Assembly (NCBI GenBank): GCA_044432945.1
Contig: JAWXUD010000035.1
Span: 1-15,364, forward strand
Source: JAWXUD01 sp044432945
Lineage (GTDB): Bacteria; Cyanobacteriota; Vampirovibrionia; Gastranaerophilales; Gastranaerophilaceae
Direction: 5' to 3'
DNA: 15,364 nucleotides
Shown: positions 6,908 through 14,618 of the stretch, one piece after another
Layout of the letters: every line of letters starts with the position of its first letter
Numbering within the stretch: position 1 is the stretch's first letter
Notes under the pieces: generated by a model
Databases searched by the model: none
Told to the model about the DNA's origin: nothing
Seen by the model: only the letters and a program-made list of their open reading frames with translations
Translations under genes and position numbers: made by a program

Positions 6908-9037
6908 TTAATGCGATGATTGGGTTAGTTTAAATTGGTGAGAAATCTGTTTGATTTTTCCGATATCTGTATCATTGTTTAATTCATCAATAAATTCTTT
7001 GCGATATAAGTATCCTAGATGTGAGCCGTTTTCAAATAGTATAATTTTTTTGTTAGAACAGATTTTTAATTGTTTTAGCAATTTTTTATTAACAAGATAA
7101 TCATCGAGTGTGTGATAAATTTTGTAGTTGTCGTTATTTATTAAATAATCTTTTATTGCAAATAGGCTTGTGTCGTTGTTAATTATTTTGTATGAATTTT
7201 GGCTTTTAGCTAGTAAATATTTTTCTAAATAGTCGTAGAAATTTGTGTTATTAATTTGGTTATAGATTTCGGTAGTGCTTTTGTTGGAATTTTTTTCTAT
7301 TGTATAGATTAAATCAGAAAGTTTTTGATGGAGTAAAAAACTAGTAATTAGTCGTCCTTCTTCTTCATTAAATGGGAGCTTAAAAGTATTATCGTTAGTT
7401 TTATTTGATGGATTATTGATGAATTGTAAGATTTTTGCACACATAATTGCTACTTTTTCTTTTGTTTCTTCTGAATTTATATCATATTTTAGGTTAGTTT
7501 TATCAATTTGTTTGATAGCGTAGACGAGTTCAATCGGGGGGTTAATCGATATGAATTTGTCAATACCAATAGTTTTTTGTTGGTATTCTTCATTGGCTAT
7601 AAACAGGGTCATCATTGCACCAAATGAAGTGCCTAGAGCGATTTTGTTTGAGAATTCATTGTGATATTTTTGTTGCAAAAACTCGATAGATTTCTGTGTA
7701 ATTTTGTGAACTTCTTTTGCATCTTGGGTGGGAATTCCAGGGGTGTAGCCAACTTTCATGCTGTTTATAAAATCAAAATGAAAATGGCTTCCAAACATAA
7801 GTATTGAGTAACCTTTGTCATAGAGCGTTTTTGCTAGAACAATGGAGTGGTGGGATTTGTGATTTTCGCCGATTGATGGGTATAAAATTGCTAGTGGTGC
7901 TGTTTTGTCTTTTTGTAATATGTAGCTGAATTTATATTTTGCTCTATTTTTTTCAGTTTTTATCGATGCGGTTTTAATTTTTTTATTAAAATTTCTGTTC
8001 CAAATCGAGCGTTCGTTCCAAATAGATTTGTGTTGTGGGTTTTGAAAAAGAGCAGTTCTCATCGCATCAACAATTGGATTTTGTGGATTGTAGTCTTGAA
8101 TTTCTTTGTCTGGCAAAAGTGTTGTGTTGGCTAGGTTGTAATCAAGTTGGGTTATGTTATCAATATTTGCACTGCCGTGTAGGGTTTCGTTTATATTTAG
8201 TAATTGTTCTTCATTTTTTTCGTTATTTGCGTTAGTCAGTTTTATTTCATCAGAGTTTACGTTTTCGATTTTATTTTTATTTTGTTCTTCAAGAACTTTT
8301 TCGATCACAACTTTTCTATCATAATTTTTTTGTTTAATATGTCGTTCTATGCCGTGAGCAGTTTTGGCGATTTCGTATGGGTCTGCATAATTTTGTTCAA
8401 CGGTTTGGATTAGTGATTGTGTTTTAGAAGTTTTATTTACTGTCAACCCTGCTTTTACCATGGCTATTATTGGGGTTGCGATGTATGAAGATGGGTTTAG
8501 TCCAGCATCAAGCGTGCGACCTATTATTGCACGTGGAGTTGTTGAAGATATTACGGGCAGAACTATGTATGGTCCTGATTTGATGTTGCAATTAGCTAGA
8601 GCTTGCTCCATGTTTTCATCAACTGGTTCTATTTTTAGTATGCTTTTCGCTGGATCGAATAGTCCACCTAGTCCTATGGTTGTGTTTGTTAAAAACCTTA
8701 CGGTTTCTGTTTTTGAGGCATCAAAATCTTTTTGAATAAGTGTGCTTACTAATCTGATTGGATATTCGATGTTTTTGGTGACATTTTCAATTCTGTCGAT
8801 GCCGTATTGTGGCATGATGGAAACCCAAATAGTGTGGATTGGACGGGCGATGTATTTGTTTGCTTTTAGGTTTAGGGCAAACATTTTTCGGTTAAATTTT
8901 TCAAATTTTTCATTGCCCAAATACATTTGTGAATAGTTTGGGTGAATGTTTTCTTTTATTTCTTCTGAATGTGCAGTGTTGAAATTTAGGCATAGCAAGA
9001 CGCCTATAACTATGAGTTTTTTGTGTTTTTTTAACAT
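6908..9037 (-). CDS. MlaA-domain protein fused to an alpha/beta-hydrolase
   Basis: This 709-residue protein has two parts. The N-terminal part has an export signal (basic start, hydrophobic 8-18, likely cut after AHS at 24) and an MlaA/VacJ domain (about 43-236): FNRKMFALN, ARPIHTIW, FLTNTTIGLGGLFDPA, SGPYIVLPV, then NYADPYEIAKTA. MlaA sits in the outer membrane and removes misplaced phospholipid for retrograde transport. After an Asn/Glu/Lys-rich linker (about 237-375) comes an alpha/beta-hydrolase-like domain: LYPSIGEN, then the nucleophile elbow GTSFG with Ser471, and GSHLG with candidate His673; the acid residue is unclear. Standard MlaA proteins are about 250 residues and lack the second part. 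Cys16 lies in the signal core in the context VLLC, a poor lipobox, so lipidation is doubtful. AGAGGA lies three bases before the ATG. I infer a periplasmic or outer-membrane lipid hydrolase, but the substrate is unknown. Confidence 0.87.
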   Translation of the reverse strand: MLKKHKKLIVIGVLLCLNFNTAHSEEIKENIHPNYSQMYLGNEKFEKFNRKMFALNLKANKYIARPIHTIWVSIMPQYGIDRIENVTKNIEYPIRLVSTLIQKDFDASKTETVRFLTNTTIGLGGLFDPAKSILKIEPVDENMEQALANCNIKSGPYIVLPVISSTTPRAIIGRTLDAGLNPSSYIATPIIAMVKAGLTVNKTSKTQSLIQTVEQNYADPYEIAKTAHGIERHIKQKNYDRKVVIEKVLEEQNKNKIENVNSDEIKLTNANNEKNEEQLLNINETLHGSANIDNITQLDYNLANTTLLPDKEIQDYNPQNPIVDAMRTALFQNPQHKSIWNERSIWNRNFNKKIKTASIKTEKNRAKYKFSYILQKDKTAPLAILYPSIGENHKSHHSIVLAKTLYDKGYSILMFGSHFHFDFINSMKVGYTPGIPTQDAKEVHKITQKSIEFLQQKYHNEFSNKIALGTSFGAMMTLFIANEEYQQKTIGIDKFISINPPIELVYAIKQIDKTNLKYDINSEETKEKVAIMCAKILQFINNPSNKTNDNTFKLPFNEEEGRLITSFLLHQKLSDLIYTIEKNSNKSTTEIYNQINNTNFYDYLEKYLLAKSQNSYKIINNDTSLFAIKDYLINNDNYKIYHTLDDYLVNKKLLKQLKICSNKKIILFENGSHLGYLYRKEFIDELNNDTDIGKIKQISHQFKLTQSSH

Positions 9038-9110
9038 TTTTCCTCTTGAATTTTATCTAATTACTAATAATTAATTGTTGAGGGGGTTGTGTGTTTTTTT
9101 CATTACTCAA

Positions 9111-9138
9111 TTGATTAGGTAGCATTAGTTAATATAAT
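9111..9138 (+). promoter_or_regulatory. Candidate promoter of the keto-acid decarboxylase
   Basis: TTGATT (9111-9116) and a perfect TATAAT (9133-9138) are spaced by 16 bases. This would leave a leader of nearly 100 bases before the start at 9243. The 205-base gap also contains the start region of the divergent MlaA-hydrolase gene, for which I found no convincing promoter. Confidence 0.5.
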
Positions 9139-9242
9139 TGTGATTAAGATTTTGTTTTATAAAAATTAATATAGCCAAGTCTGGTAATATTATTTGAGGA
9201 AAAATTGTCATAAGCTTTAATAAATGATAAAGGAGAATTTGA

Positions 9243-10952
9243 ATGAGGCAGATGACGGTCAATCAATTTTTAGTAAAAGAACTAAATCGTCTTGATATTG
9301 TTGATTTTTTCGGGCTTCCTGGTGATTATAATTTTCATATTTTAGAAGCTATTGAGCAGAATAAAAAAACTAATTGGATTGGTTGTACAAACGAATTGAA
9401 TGCGGGTTATAGTGCAGATGGTTATGCAAGAATAAACGGTTTCGCTGCTTTGGTGACGACATATGGGGTAGGTGAATTGTCTGCGATGAATGCGATTGCA
9501 GGGGCTTACGCTGAGAATGTTGCTGTGATGAATATTGTTGGCATGCCTAGTACGAATGAGATTGTTGATAATAAAGTTTTGCATCATAATTTTATTCAAC
9601 CAAATTATTATGCGTGTTCTGATGCGTATTCAAATTTTGTGCAAGCGAGTGTTATTTTAAACAAGTATGAAGCTTTGGAGCAGATGAAAAATATATTGTC
9701 GATTTTTATTAAAGAGCGAAAACCAGTTTATATTGGGATACCTAAAAATATAGGTGAGATGGTTGTTGATGTTGATGATGTAATGATAGAAGTTTTTCAA
9801 AGTGATGAGAAAAAATTACAACAGGCACTCGAGCATTTTTTTAAGGTGTTTGAGAAATCAGCTAATCCTGTGATTTTAGGCGATATTTTGATAGAAAGAT
9901 TTGCATCAAAAGATGTTTTTAAAGATTTCGTATTGCAAATGAATATACCTGTAACGACTTTGTTGATGGGTAAGGGGTTGGTTGATGAACGTTATGACAA
10001 ATTTTTGGGTACATATTTAGGCATGGTCGAAAATGTTCAGGTTTATAACAAAGTTAGCTCATCGGATTGCGTGATATCTGTTGGGACAATTTTTAGTGAT
10101 TTTAATACTATGGATTTTGATATCCCATTTAGGAGTTCTGATTTTGTAGAAATTCAAGGAACTTATACGATTATTGAGCAGAAGATTTATGAGGATATTT
10201 TAATGAAAGATATTTTGTCGGCTATAGTTAAGAGTATTTCTTTAAGAAAAAAAGTTGTTGAAAACAATGTTAGCTGTCCAATAGGTTCAAATTATTCAGC
10301 AGATGAAAATTTTAAATCAATGAGTGTTGATAAAGAGAATAAAATTTGGGAGCAGAAAGAAGTTTCTTTAAATTTTGAATATTTTACAAATAGTTTTCAA
10401 GAATTTTTGAAAAAAGATGACATTATCATCGCTGATACGGGCATGATTACTTTTTCGTTGCCGTTAATGAATTTTCCTTGTGGTTGTTTGTTTATTTCTC
10501 AGCTATTGTGGGGGGCTATTGGTTGGGCTACTCCTGCGACTTTTGGGGTTGGTTGTGCGTTAGGTAAAAATGAAAAAAGGGTTATTTTGTTGACTGGCGA
10601 GGGTTCGCATCAGTTAACATTTCAATCGGTTAGTAACATGATTAAAAATAGACAGAAGCCGATTATTTTTATATTGAATAATTCTGGCTATGCAATAGAG
10701 AGGGTACTTTCTGATAATTCAAATGATAATTATAATGACGTAATCTCTTGGGATTATACAAAATTAATTAAAGCTTTTAGTGATGAAATTTGGAGTGCAA
10801 AAGTTTATACTAATTTGGAATTAGATAGTGCTTTAGAAGAAGCTAATTTGTATCATGGTGACAAATTGTGTTATATTGAGCTTTTTATCGATAAAAACGA
10901 TTATCCATATTTGATGAAAAAAATGTTAGAGAACAAACGATTTAAGCGTTAA
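9243..10952 (+). CDS. Thiamine-diphosphate 2-keto-acid decarboxylase (pyruvate/indolepyruvate type)
   Basis: It decarboxylates a 2-keto acid, such as pyruvate, a branched-chain keto acid, indolepyruvate or phenylpyruvate, to an aldehyde in the cytoplasm. Length (569) and order match the pyruvate decarboxylase family. The catalytic residues of Zymomonas PDC all have counterparts: Asp28 (GDYN), Glu51 (NELN), His114-His115 (VLHH) and Glu486 (GYAIE). The diphosphate/Mg site is GEG (452-454) to NN (479-480), with Glu in place of the usual Asp of GDG. LWGAIGWATPA precedes it, as in the family. The substrate cannot be read from the sequence, and no alcohol or aldehyde dehydrogenase is adjacent. The AAGGAG at 9230-9235, seven bases upstream, fixes the first ATG. 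It faces the convergent zinc-ribbon gene across only eight bases, with no clear hairpin terminator. Confidence 0.93.
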   Translation: MRQMTVNQFLVKELNRLDIVDFFGLPGDYNFHILEAIEQNKKTNWIGCTNELNAGYSADGYARINGFAALVTTYGVGELSAMNAIAGAYAENVAVMNIVGMPSTNEIVDNKVLHHNFIQPNYYACSDAYSNFVQASVILNKYEALEQMKNILSIFIKERKPVYIGIPKNIGEMVVDVDDVMIEVFQSDEKKLQQALEHFFKVFEKSANPVILGDILIERFASKDVFKDFVLQMNIPVTTLLMGKGLVDERYDKFLGTYLGMVENVQVYNKVSSSDCVISVGTIFSDFNTMDFDIPFRSSDFVEIQGTYTIIEQKIYEDILMKDILSAIVKSISLRKKVVENNVSCPIGSNYSADENFKSMSVDKENKIWEQKEVSLNFEYFTNSFQEFLKKDDIIIADTGMITFSLPLMNFPCGCLFISQLLWGAIGWATPATFGVGCALGKNEKRVILLTGEGSHQLTFQSVSNMIKNRQKPIIFILNNSGYAIERVLSDNSNDNYNDVISWDYTKLIKAFSDEIWSAKVYTNLELDSALEEANLYHGDKLCYIELFIDKNDYPYLMKKMLENKRFKR

Positions 10953-10960
10953 GGTCATGA

Positions 10961-11167
10961 TTAAATAAATATAATGATGATAGATAGTAGAACGCAAATG
11001 CTTAAAAAAGCCCAAGATAAAATCTCGCTTTTGAGTTTAAGAGTTTCTTCAGCAGAAAGCTCGTTTTTGCCTAATCCATTTTCAACGCATTCAAAAGTAT
11101 TGTTTCCGCAATCACAAAAATCAATTTTAGAATTATATTCAGTTTTGCATTGTCTACATATGTACAT
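10961..11167 (-). CDS. Tail-anchored small zinc-ribbon protein
   Basis: In 68 residues it has CRQC (Cys4, Cys7) and CDCGN (Cys18, Cys20), a likely one-zinc ribbon, then a charged stretch and a C-terminal membrane helix (about 49-68). The ribbon would face the cytoplasm. The family is not recognised. It is the last gene of the minus-strand VWA operon, 38 bases after the 45-residue protein. No good ribosome-binding site is visible, which weakens the call. The overlapping + strand frame 10974-11201 lacks comparable features, while the paired cysteines favour this strand. Confidence 0.7.
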   Translation of the reverse strand: MYICRQCKTEYNSKIDFCDCGNNTFECVENGLGKNELSAEETLKLKSEILSWAFLSICVLLSIIIIFI

Positions 11168-11205
11168 AATAATATTATTTTACTACAAATTTCTTATTTA
11201 GTCAT

Positions 11206-11343
11206 TTATTTGGTAAAAATAATTTTTTCAAACAACATTTTTTTATGTGTCTGAGGTTCGTTTAATACAATTATAGCGGTCGCAGTAATTAATAATAGCG
11301 TTAGAATAATTATAATTGATAAAATCTTTTTGTTTTGCATCAT
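11206..11343 (-). CDS. Small single-helix membrane protein (45 residues), coupled to the TonB-like gene
   Basis: This ORF starts MMQNKKILSII, has a hydrophobic helix (about 7-26) and ends with a short basic tail (HKKMLFEKIIFTK). Its ATG overlaps the TGA of the TonB-like gene as ATGA, the usual sign of translational coupling. AAAGGA (11356-11351) lies seven bases before the first ATG; a second ATG follows directly and would give 44 residues. Positive residues before the helix suggest an N-in, C-out topology. No family is recognised. The coupling and ribosome-binding site make it a likely real gene that length cut-offs would miss. Confidence 0.62.
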   Translation of the reverse strand: MMQNKKILSIIIILTLLLITATAIIVLNEPQTHKKMLFEKIIFTK

Positions 11344-12167
11344 CTAAATATCCTTTCAAAATCAGCGTAATCATTAGGTGTTGAAAATCTTTGTTGAGTA
11401 CCGATTATAAAAATCCCGTCTGCGACAGTCGAACTTCGTTGTGTCCCTTTGGGGAAGTCTAAAATGGATTTTTTATGTAATTTTTGTATTGCAGATTTTA
11501 CATTTTTTTGTGCCACATCGTTATATTCGGGGTTAGAGCATTCTACTTTGATATTTGAAACGTTGCCGAATTTGTCTACTTTAAAAGAATAAGTGAAGAG
11601 TGTTCCTAGTGGTGCGTATTCAATTTGTGACTCAACCATGATTTTGTTTAGCAAATCGCTTCTCCATTTGTTCCAAGCGATAATCTCATCTTCGCTCATG
11701 TCTGAATTAGGATTATTTGTTTCGTTCTTTTTAGTTATTTCATTGCTAACTTTATTTATTTGTTCAATCCAATTTTCAGGTTGTGGAGTTTCTTCTTCTT
11801 CTTTTTCTTCTTCGTTACTTGCAATAAGATTTTCTAATAAATCAAGTTGTATATTATCTTTTTTGGTTTTTGTTTGTTTGTCAGGGTGTGTGTAAAAAGA
11901 GCGTTGATGTTCGATTTCAGGGCTTGTTGAGGTTTTTTGTTTTATGTGAGTTGTTTTTGTTTGATCGTTGCTTGGTTTTATTTCTATTGATTTGGTTTGG
12001 GTTGTTGGTGCGACTATATTTTCGTTAGAAATTAAATCACTTATTCTAACCACTTTGAAATCTGCATCTTCTATAATCATTTGTTGATGAATTTCAGGTT
12101 GAATGGCGACAGTTATAAGTGTCGATATTATAAATAAAATTATGAAAGTTGTTTTAATGAAGTTCAT
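11340..12167 (-). CDS. TonB C-terminal-like energy-transduction or envelope protein
   Basis: The 275 residues follow the TonB/TolA plan. An N-terminal membrane anchor (about 5-23) is followed by a long polar linker (about 45-160) rich in Lys, Thr, Gln and Glu with an acidic patch EEEKEEEETPQPE. A folded C-terminal domain (about 163-255) contains LFTYSFKVDKFGNVSNIKV and a later helix and strand, as in TonB C-terminal domains. Such proteins span the periplasm and touch outer-membrane partners. No ExbB/ExbD or TonB-dependent receptor is nearby, so classical transport is not implied. It lies eight bases after the FHA-like gene, has no clear ribosome-binding site of its own, and is probably translated by reinitiation. 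Family assignment is by pattern only; TolA-like is the alternative. Confidence 0.8.
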   Translation of the reverse strand: MNFIKTTFIILFIISTLITVAIQPEIHQQMIIEDADFKVVRISDLISNENIVAPTTQTKSIEIKPSNDQTKTTHIKQKTSTSPEIEHQRSFYTHPDKQTKTKKDNIQLDLLENLIASNEEEKEEEETPQPENWIEQINKVSNEITKKNETNNPNSDMSEDEIIAWNKWRSDLLNKIMVESQIEYAPLGTLFTYSFKVDKFGNVSNIKVECSNPEYNDVAQKNVKSAIQKLHKKSILDFPKGTQRSSTVADGIFIIGTQQRFSTPNDYADFERIFR

Positions 12168-12175
12168 ATTCGTTA

Positions 12176-13780
12176 TTAATCTTTATCAATTTTACTTAAA
12201 AGTTCATCGCTTGCATAAATATCGAATTTTGTTTGACTAAGCATGTATGTTTCGGCGATTAAAAGAGCGGTTGGCACAAGTGCGGCTACCAAGCTTAAAA
12301 ACATGCCTTGCAAATCTCCACCGATTTCTGTCATAAAATATGAAATATTCATTGTGAATTCAATAAATATGATAGTGCATGCGATAATCATCGAGCGATT
12401 TTTTTCAGCATTAAGTTTACGTACGCCCTCAAGCCCATAAATTGTAACTCCGTGGTGTTGGTAGTCGCTAAATCCATCGAGTTTAATAACTTGAGAGGCT
12501 TGAATTTTCTTTGTACATAAAAAAGCGTTAACAAATGCAAAGAATGCAAAAATGATTAAAAACGTAGAAAGCACAAGAAACACAGGGCTAATTCTTAATC
12601 CAGAAATTCTTACCCAGCCTGCGGCTTCAGGAAAGCATGTTGCAAGCGTGTTTGATACCCCATAAGCCAAAAATGGAGCTGTAAGCATGCCGATTATAAT
12701 TTCGCCAATAGATTTTAGTTGTAGGTTGAATAATTTATCTTTAATATATTGGATTTTTGTATTGCTTAAATTATTTATATATCTTTCAACCCATTGACGA
12801 TAAGATTTAATTACGCTTTCAAAATCTTCACGATATTCGTATTTGTTTAGGCTGGCTGCCCATTCAGCCCCGTTGCATTTGAAATAACCGCAACTAATCG
12901 CAAGCACTGACATTATGCCAGAGAAAAAGAAAGAAATAAATATCGCAAAAGTCATGAAGTCATTAAGGTTCATAAAATAAATTAAATTGACGATGTATAT
13001 CCCTAATATAAATATTAATGAGAAAACAATCATAAAACTTTGTCCAAGTTTTGCACTTTTGCTCATTTCTTTTTGAATTCCACTATATAGATATAAATAA
13101 ATCCCTTGTTTAAGCAATAAACAAATACCATAAATTATTACTGAATATAAAAGCCAAACTTTAATATTAGTAGGCAAATGTAGGTAATTGGCAGATTCTT
13201 GAATGCTCAGTCCCATCAAATAATTAGACACCCCAAACGCACAAATCATCGCACTAAAAAACATTGCTATATGCAAGAATATATTTGTTTTATGGTTAGA
13301 AGAAATCTTTGACTTTAAATCATTAATCATAAACGAAACTTGCTTGATAATTCCAACACGTTCTTTTTCAATATCTTCTTTTTGTTTCTCTATTTTAATT
13401 TTAGTAACAGCGTTAACATCTTTGCCATAAAGTTTTTTCATGTCATCTTCGTTTAATTCTTCGTTGCTAATAGAGCTAACGGTTTTAGTTTTTTGTATCG
13501 TATTTTCCAAAACCTCTATCTTGATAAATTCATCGCTGTTTGATAGCATTAAAACGCAAATTTTATCAACGTCCATTTTATTAATAGTTTGTCCTTTAAA
13601 AAGAATTTTGTTGCTATTGAAATTGTTGATAATAGTGACCTTACTATCGTTTTGATGAATAGAGATAAGCAGTTCAAAATCTAAATTCATCACGATGTCA
13701 CAATTTTTGTTTGTACCGATATTGATTACATCTTTATTAAAAATCTGTTCTTTTTTGCTTGTTGTAATTGAAATAGTCAT
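12176..13780 (-). CDS. Eight-helix membrane protein with degenerate FHA-like N-terminal domain
   Basis: The function is unknown. Residues 1-92 form a beta-rich cytoplasmic head resembling an FHA domain: a hydrophobic strand, then NIGTNKNCDIV (20-30) in the place of the FHA GR...DI motif, further short strands, FKGQTINKMD in the place of the N-G loop, and EFIKIEV. The Arg and the S..H residues that bind phosphothreonine are absent. A charged helical stretch (about 125-160) follows, then about eight membrane helices: 167-190, 206-231, 247-270, 275-298, 358-380, 398-422, 463-483 and 492-513. A cytoplasmic-looking loop lies at 300-357. It is not MotA/TolQ/ExbB-like as far as I can see. AGGA (13793-13790) precedes the ATG by nine bases. 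It is the second gene of the VWA operon, 18 bases after the first. Confidence 0.78.
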   Translation of the reverse strand: MTISITTSKKEQIFNKDVINIGTNKNCDIVMNLDFELLISIHQNDSKVTIINNFNSNKILFKGQTINKMDVDKICVLMLSNSDEFIKIEVLENTIQKTKTVSSISNEELNEDDMKKLYGKDVNAVTKIKIEKQKEDIEKERVGIIKQVSFMINDLKSKISSNHKTNIFLHIAMFFSAMICAFGVSNYLMGLSIQESANYLHLPTNIKVWLLYSVIIYGICLLLKQGIYLYLYSGIQKEMSKSAKLGQSFMIVFSLIFILGIYIVNLIYFMNLNDFMTFAIFISFFFSGIMSVLAISCGYFKCNGAEWAASLNKYEYREDFESVIKSYRQWVERYINNLSNTKIQYIKDKLFNLQLKSIGEIIIGMLTAPFLAYGVSNTLATCFPEAAGWVRISGLRISPVFLVLSTFLIIFAFFAFVNAFLCTKKIQASQVIKLDGFSDYQHHGVTIYGLEGVRKLNAEKNRSMIIACTIIFIEFTMNISYFMTEIGGDLQGMFLSLVAALVPTALLIAETYMLSQTKFDIYASDELLSKIDKD

Positions 13781-13798
13781 ATTTATTAATCCTTTTTT

Positions 13799-14473
13799 TT
13801 ATCTTCCTAAAGTTTTTAAAAATGTTCTAATTTGTTTGTCGACAGTTTGATCATTCCCAATTACAAGCTTTGTTTCGCCTAAAATTGGGGTTAGTGTTTC
13901 TTTAACAAGGTCAAGTTTTTCGGGGTGAGCGCCTAAAAACATCATCGAAATTTCAGGCATGTTGGCTTTAGCATGTTCAATATCATTAGCTAATGTGTCC
14001 CAGTTTATTTGTTTAGTTATATCGCCTTCGTTTTCTAAATCACCTATTATTATAATAGCTGGAGTGTAGCCAAGTTCATACATAGTTGATGTGTGCGTCA
14101 ATGCTTTTTCAAGTCCAGCTCCATAGGCTGTTCCATAATCTTTTTCATCATACGCCGTAAATTTTTCCATAGATTTAGTAATCTCAGAAGTATTTAGTGG
14201 GCTACCTTCATATATTAAATAAGCGTCCTCAGATACTCTAATAATTTTAATCTCATCTTCTGGATCTAATAGATTACATATTTGTTTAAGAGTTTTTCTT
14301 TGTGTCGGCAGATTTTTTTGATTAGAAGCAGAAGAATCTACTAAAAACATTACAGCTGCTGGCGTAAACTCATCGATTTGAATTTTCCTAACCCCGATAT
14401 AAGCAAGTTTTGCCATAATTGTTGTGGCTAATATAACAAGAGCAATTGTTATTAATTTTTTATTAAATTTCAT
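13799..14473 (-). CDS. Membrane-anchored von Willebrand factor A (VWA) protein
   Basis: This 224-residue protein has one N-terminal membrane helix (about 7-27) and a single VWA domain facing the periplasm (inferred from the positive N-terminus). The metal-ion-dependent adhesion site is complete: DSSAS (Asp46, Ser48, Ser50), Thr115 in DYGTAYG and Asp145 in IIIGDLENEG. VWA domains bind protein partners through the metal. The start chosen is ATG 14473, with AAGGA five bases upstream. A longer frame from TTG 14497 is rejected because that codon lies inside the -10 element. It heads the five-gene minus-strand operon. The single N-terminal helix is unlike BatA/BatB, which have helices on both sides of the domain. 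Confidence 0.88.
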   Translation of the reverse strand: MKFNKKLITIALVILATTIMAKLAYIGVRKIQIDEFTPAAVMFLVDSSASNQKNLPTQRKTLKQICNLLDPEDEIKIIRVSEDAYLIYEGSPLNTSEITKSMEKFTAYDEKDYGTAYGAGLEKALTHTSTMYELGYTPAIIIIGDLENEGDITKQINWDTLANDIEHAKANMPEISMMFLGAHPEKLDLVKETLTPILGETKLVIGNDQTVDKQIRTFLKTLGR

Positions 14474-14496
14474 AATCTTCCTTAATTTATATACCA

Positions 14497-14525
14497 ATTA
14501 TAACATATTTTCGGTGATTAATCAA
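14497..14525 (-). promoter_or_regulatory. Promoter of the VWA operon (extended -10)
   Basis: On the minus strand, TTGATT (14525-14520) and TATAAT (14502-14497) are separated by exactly 17 bases, with the extended TG at 14505-14504. Transcription would start near 14490, giving a leader of about 17 bases to the ATG at 14473. Confidence 0.8.
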
Positions 14526-14560
14526 TTTTTTGCTTCATACTTATAGACGAATTTATCTTG

Positions 14561-14589
14561 TTGCCCTTGTTATAAAATTTTGTTATAAT
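14561..14589 (+). promoter_or_regulatory. plsY promoter (extended -10)
   Basis: TTGCCC (14561-14566), 17 bases, and TATAAT (14584-14589) with TG at 14581-14582. The nonamer TGTTATAAT is identical to that of the divergent VWA promoter. The leader is about 23 bases and contains AAGGAA (14605-14610). Confidence 0.8.
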
Positions 14590-14618
14590 TGCAATATATA
14601 TAAGAAGGAATGATTTAG

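Noticed and set aside
8035..8936. Several plus-strand frames inside the MlaA-hydrolase gene
   Set aside because: They are antisense to a continuous 709-residue protein with clear domain motifs and have no independent signals.
10953..10960. Shared terminator between the decarboxylase and the zinc-ribbon gene
   Set aside because: Only AACG/CGTT four-base pairing is visible around the junction, too weak to call.
10974..11201. Plus-strand frame overlapping the zinc-ribbon gene
   Set aside because: It has no ribosome-binding site or motif, while the opposite strand has paired cysteines and a membrane helix and is in line with the operon.
14474..14497. N-terminal extension of the VWA protein from a TTG at 14497
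   Set aside because: The TTG overlaps the TATAAT of the operon promoter and has no ribosome-binding site; the ATG at 14473 has AAGGA five bases upstream.
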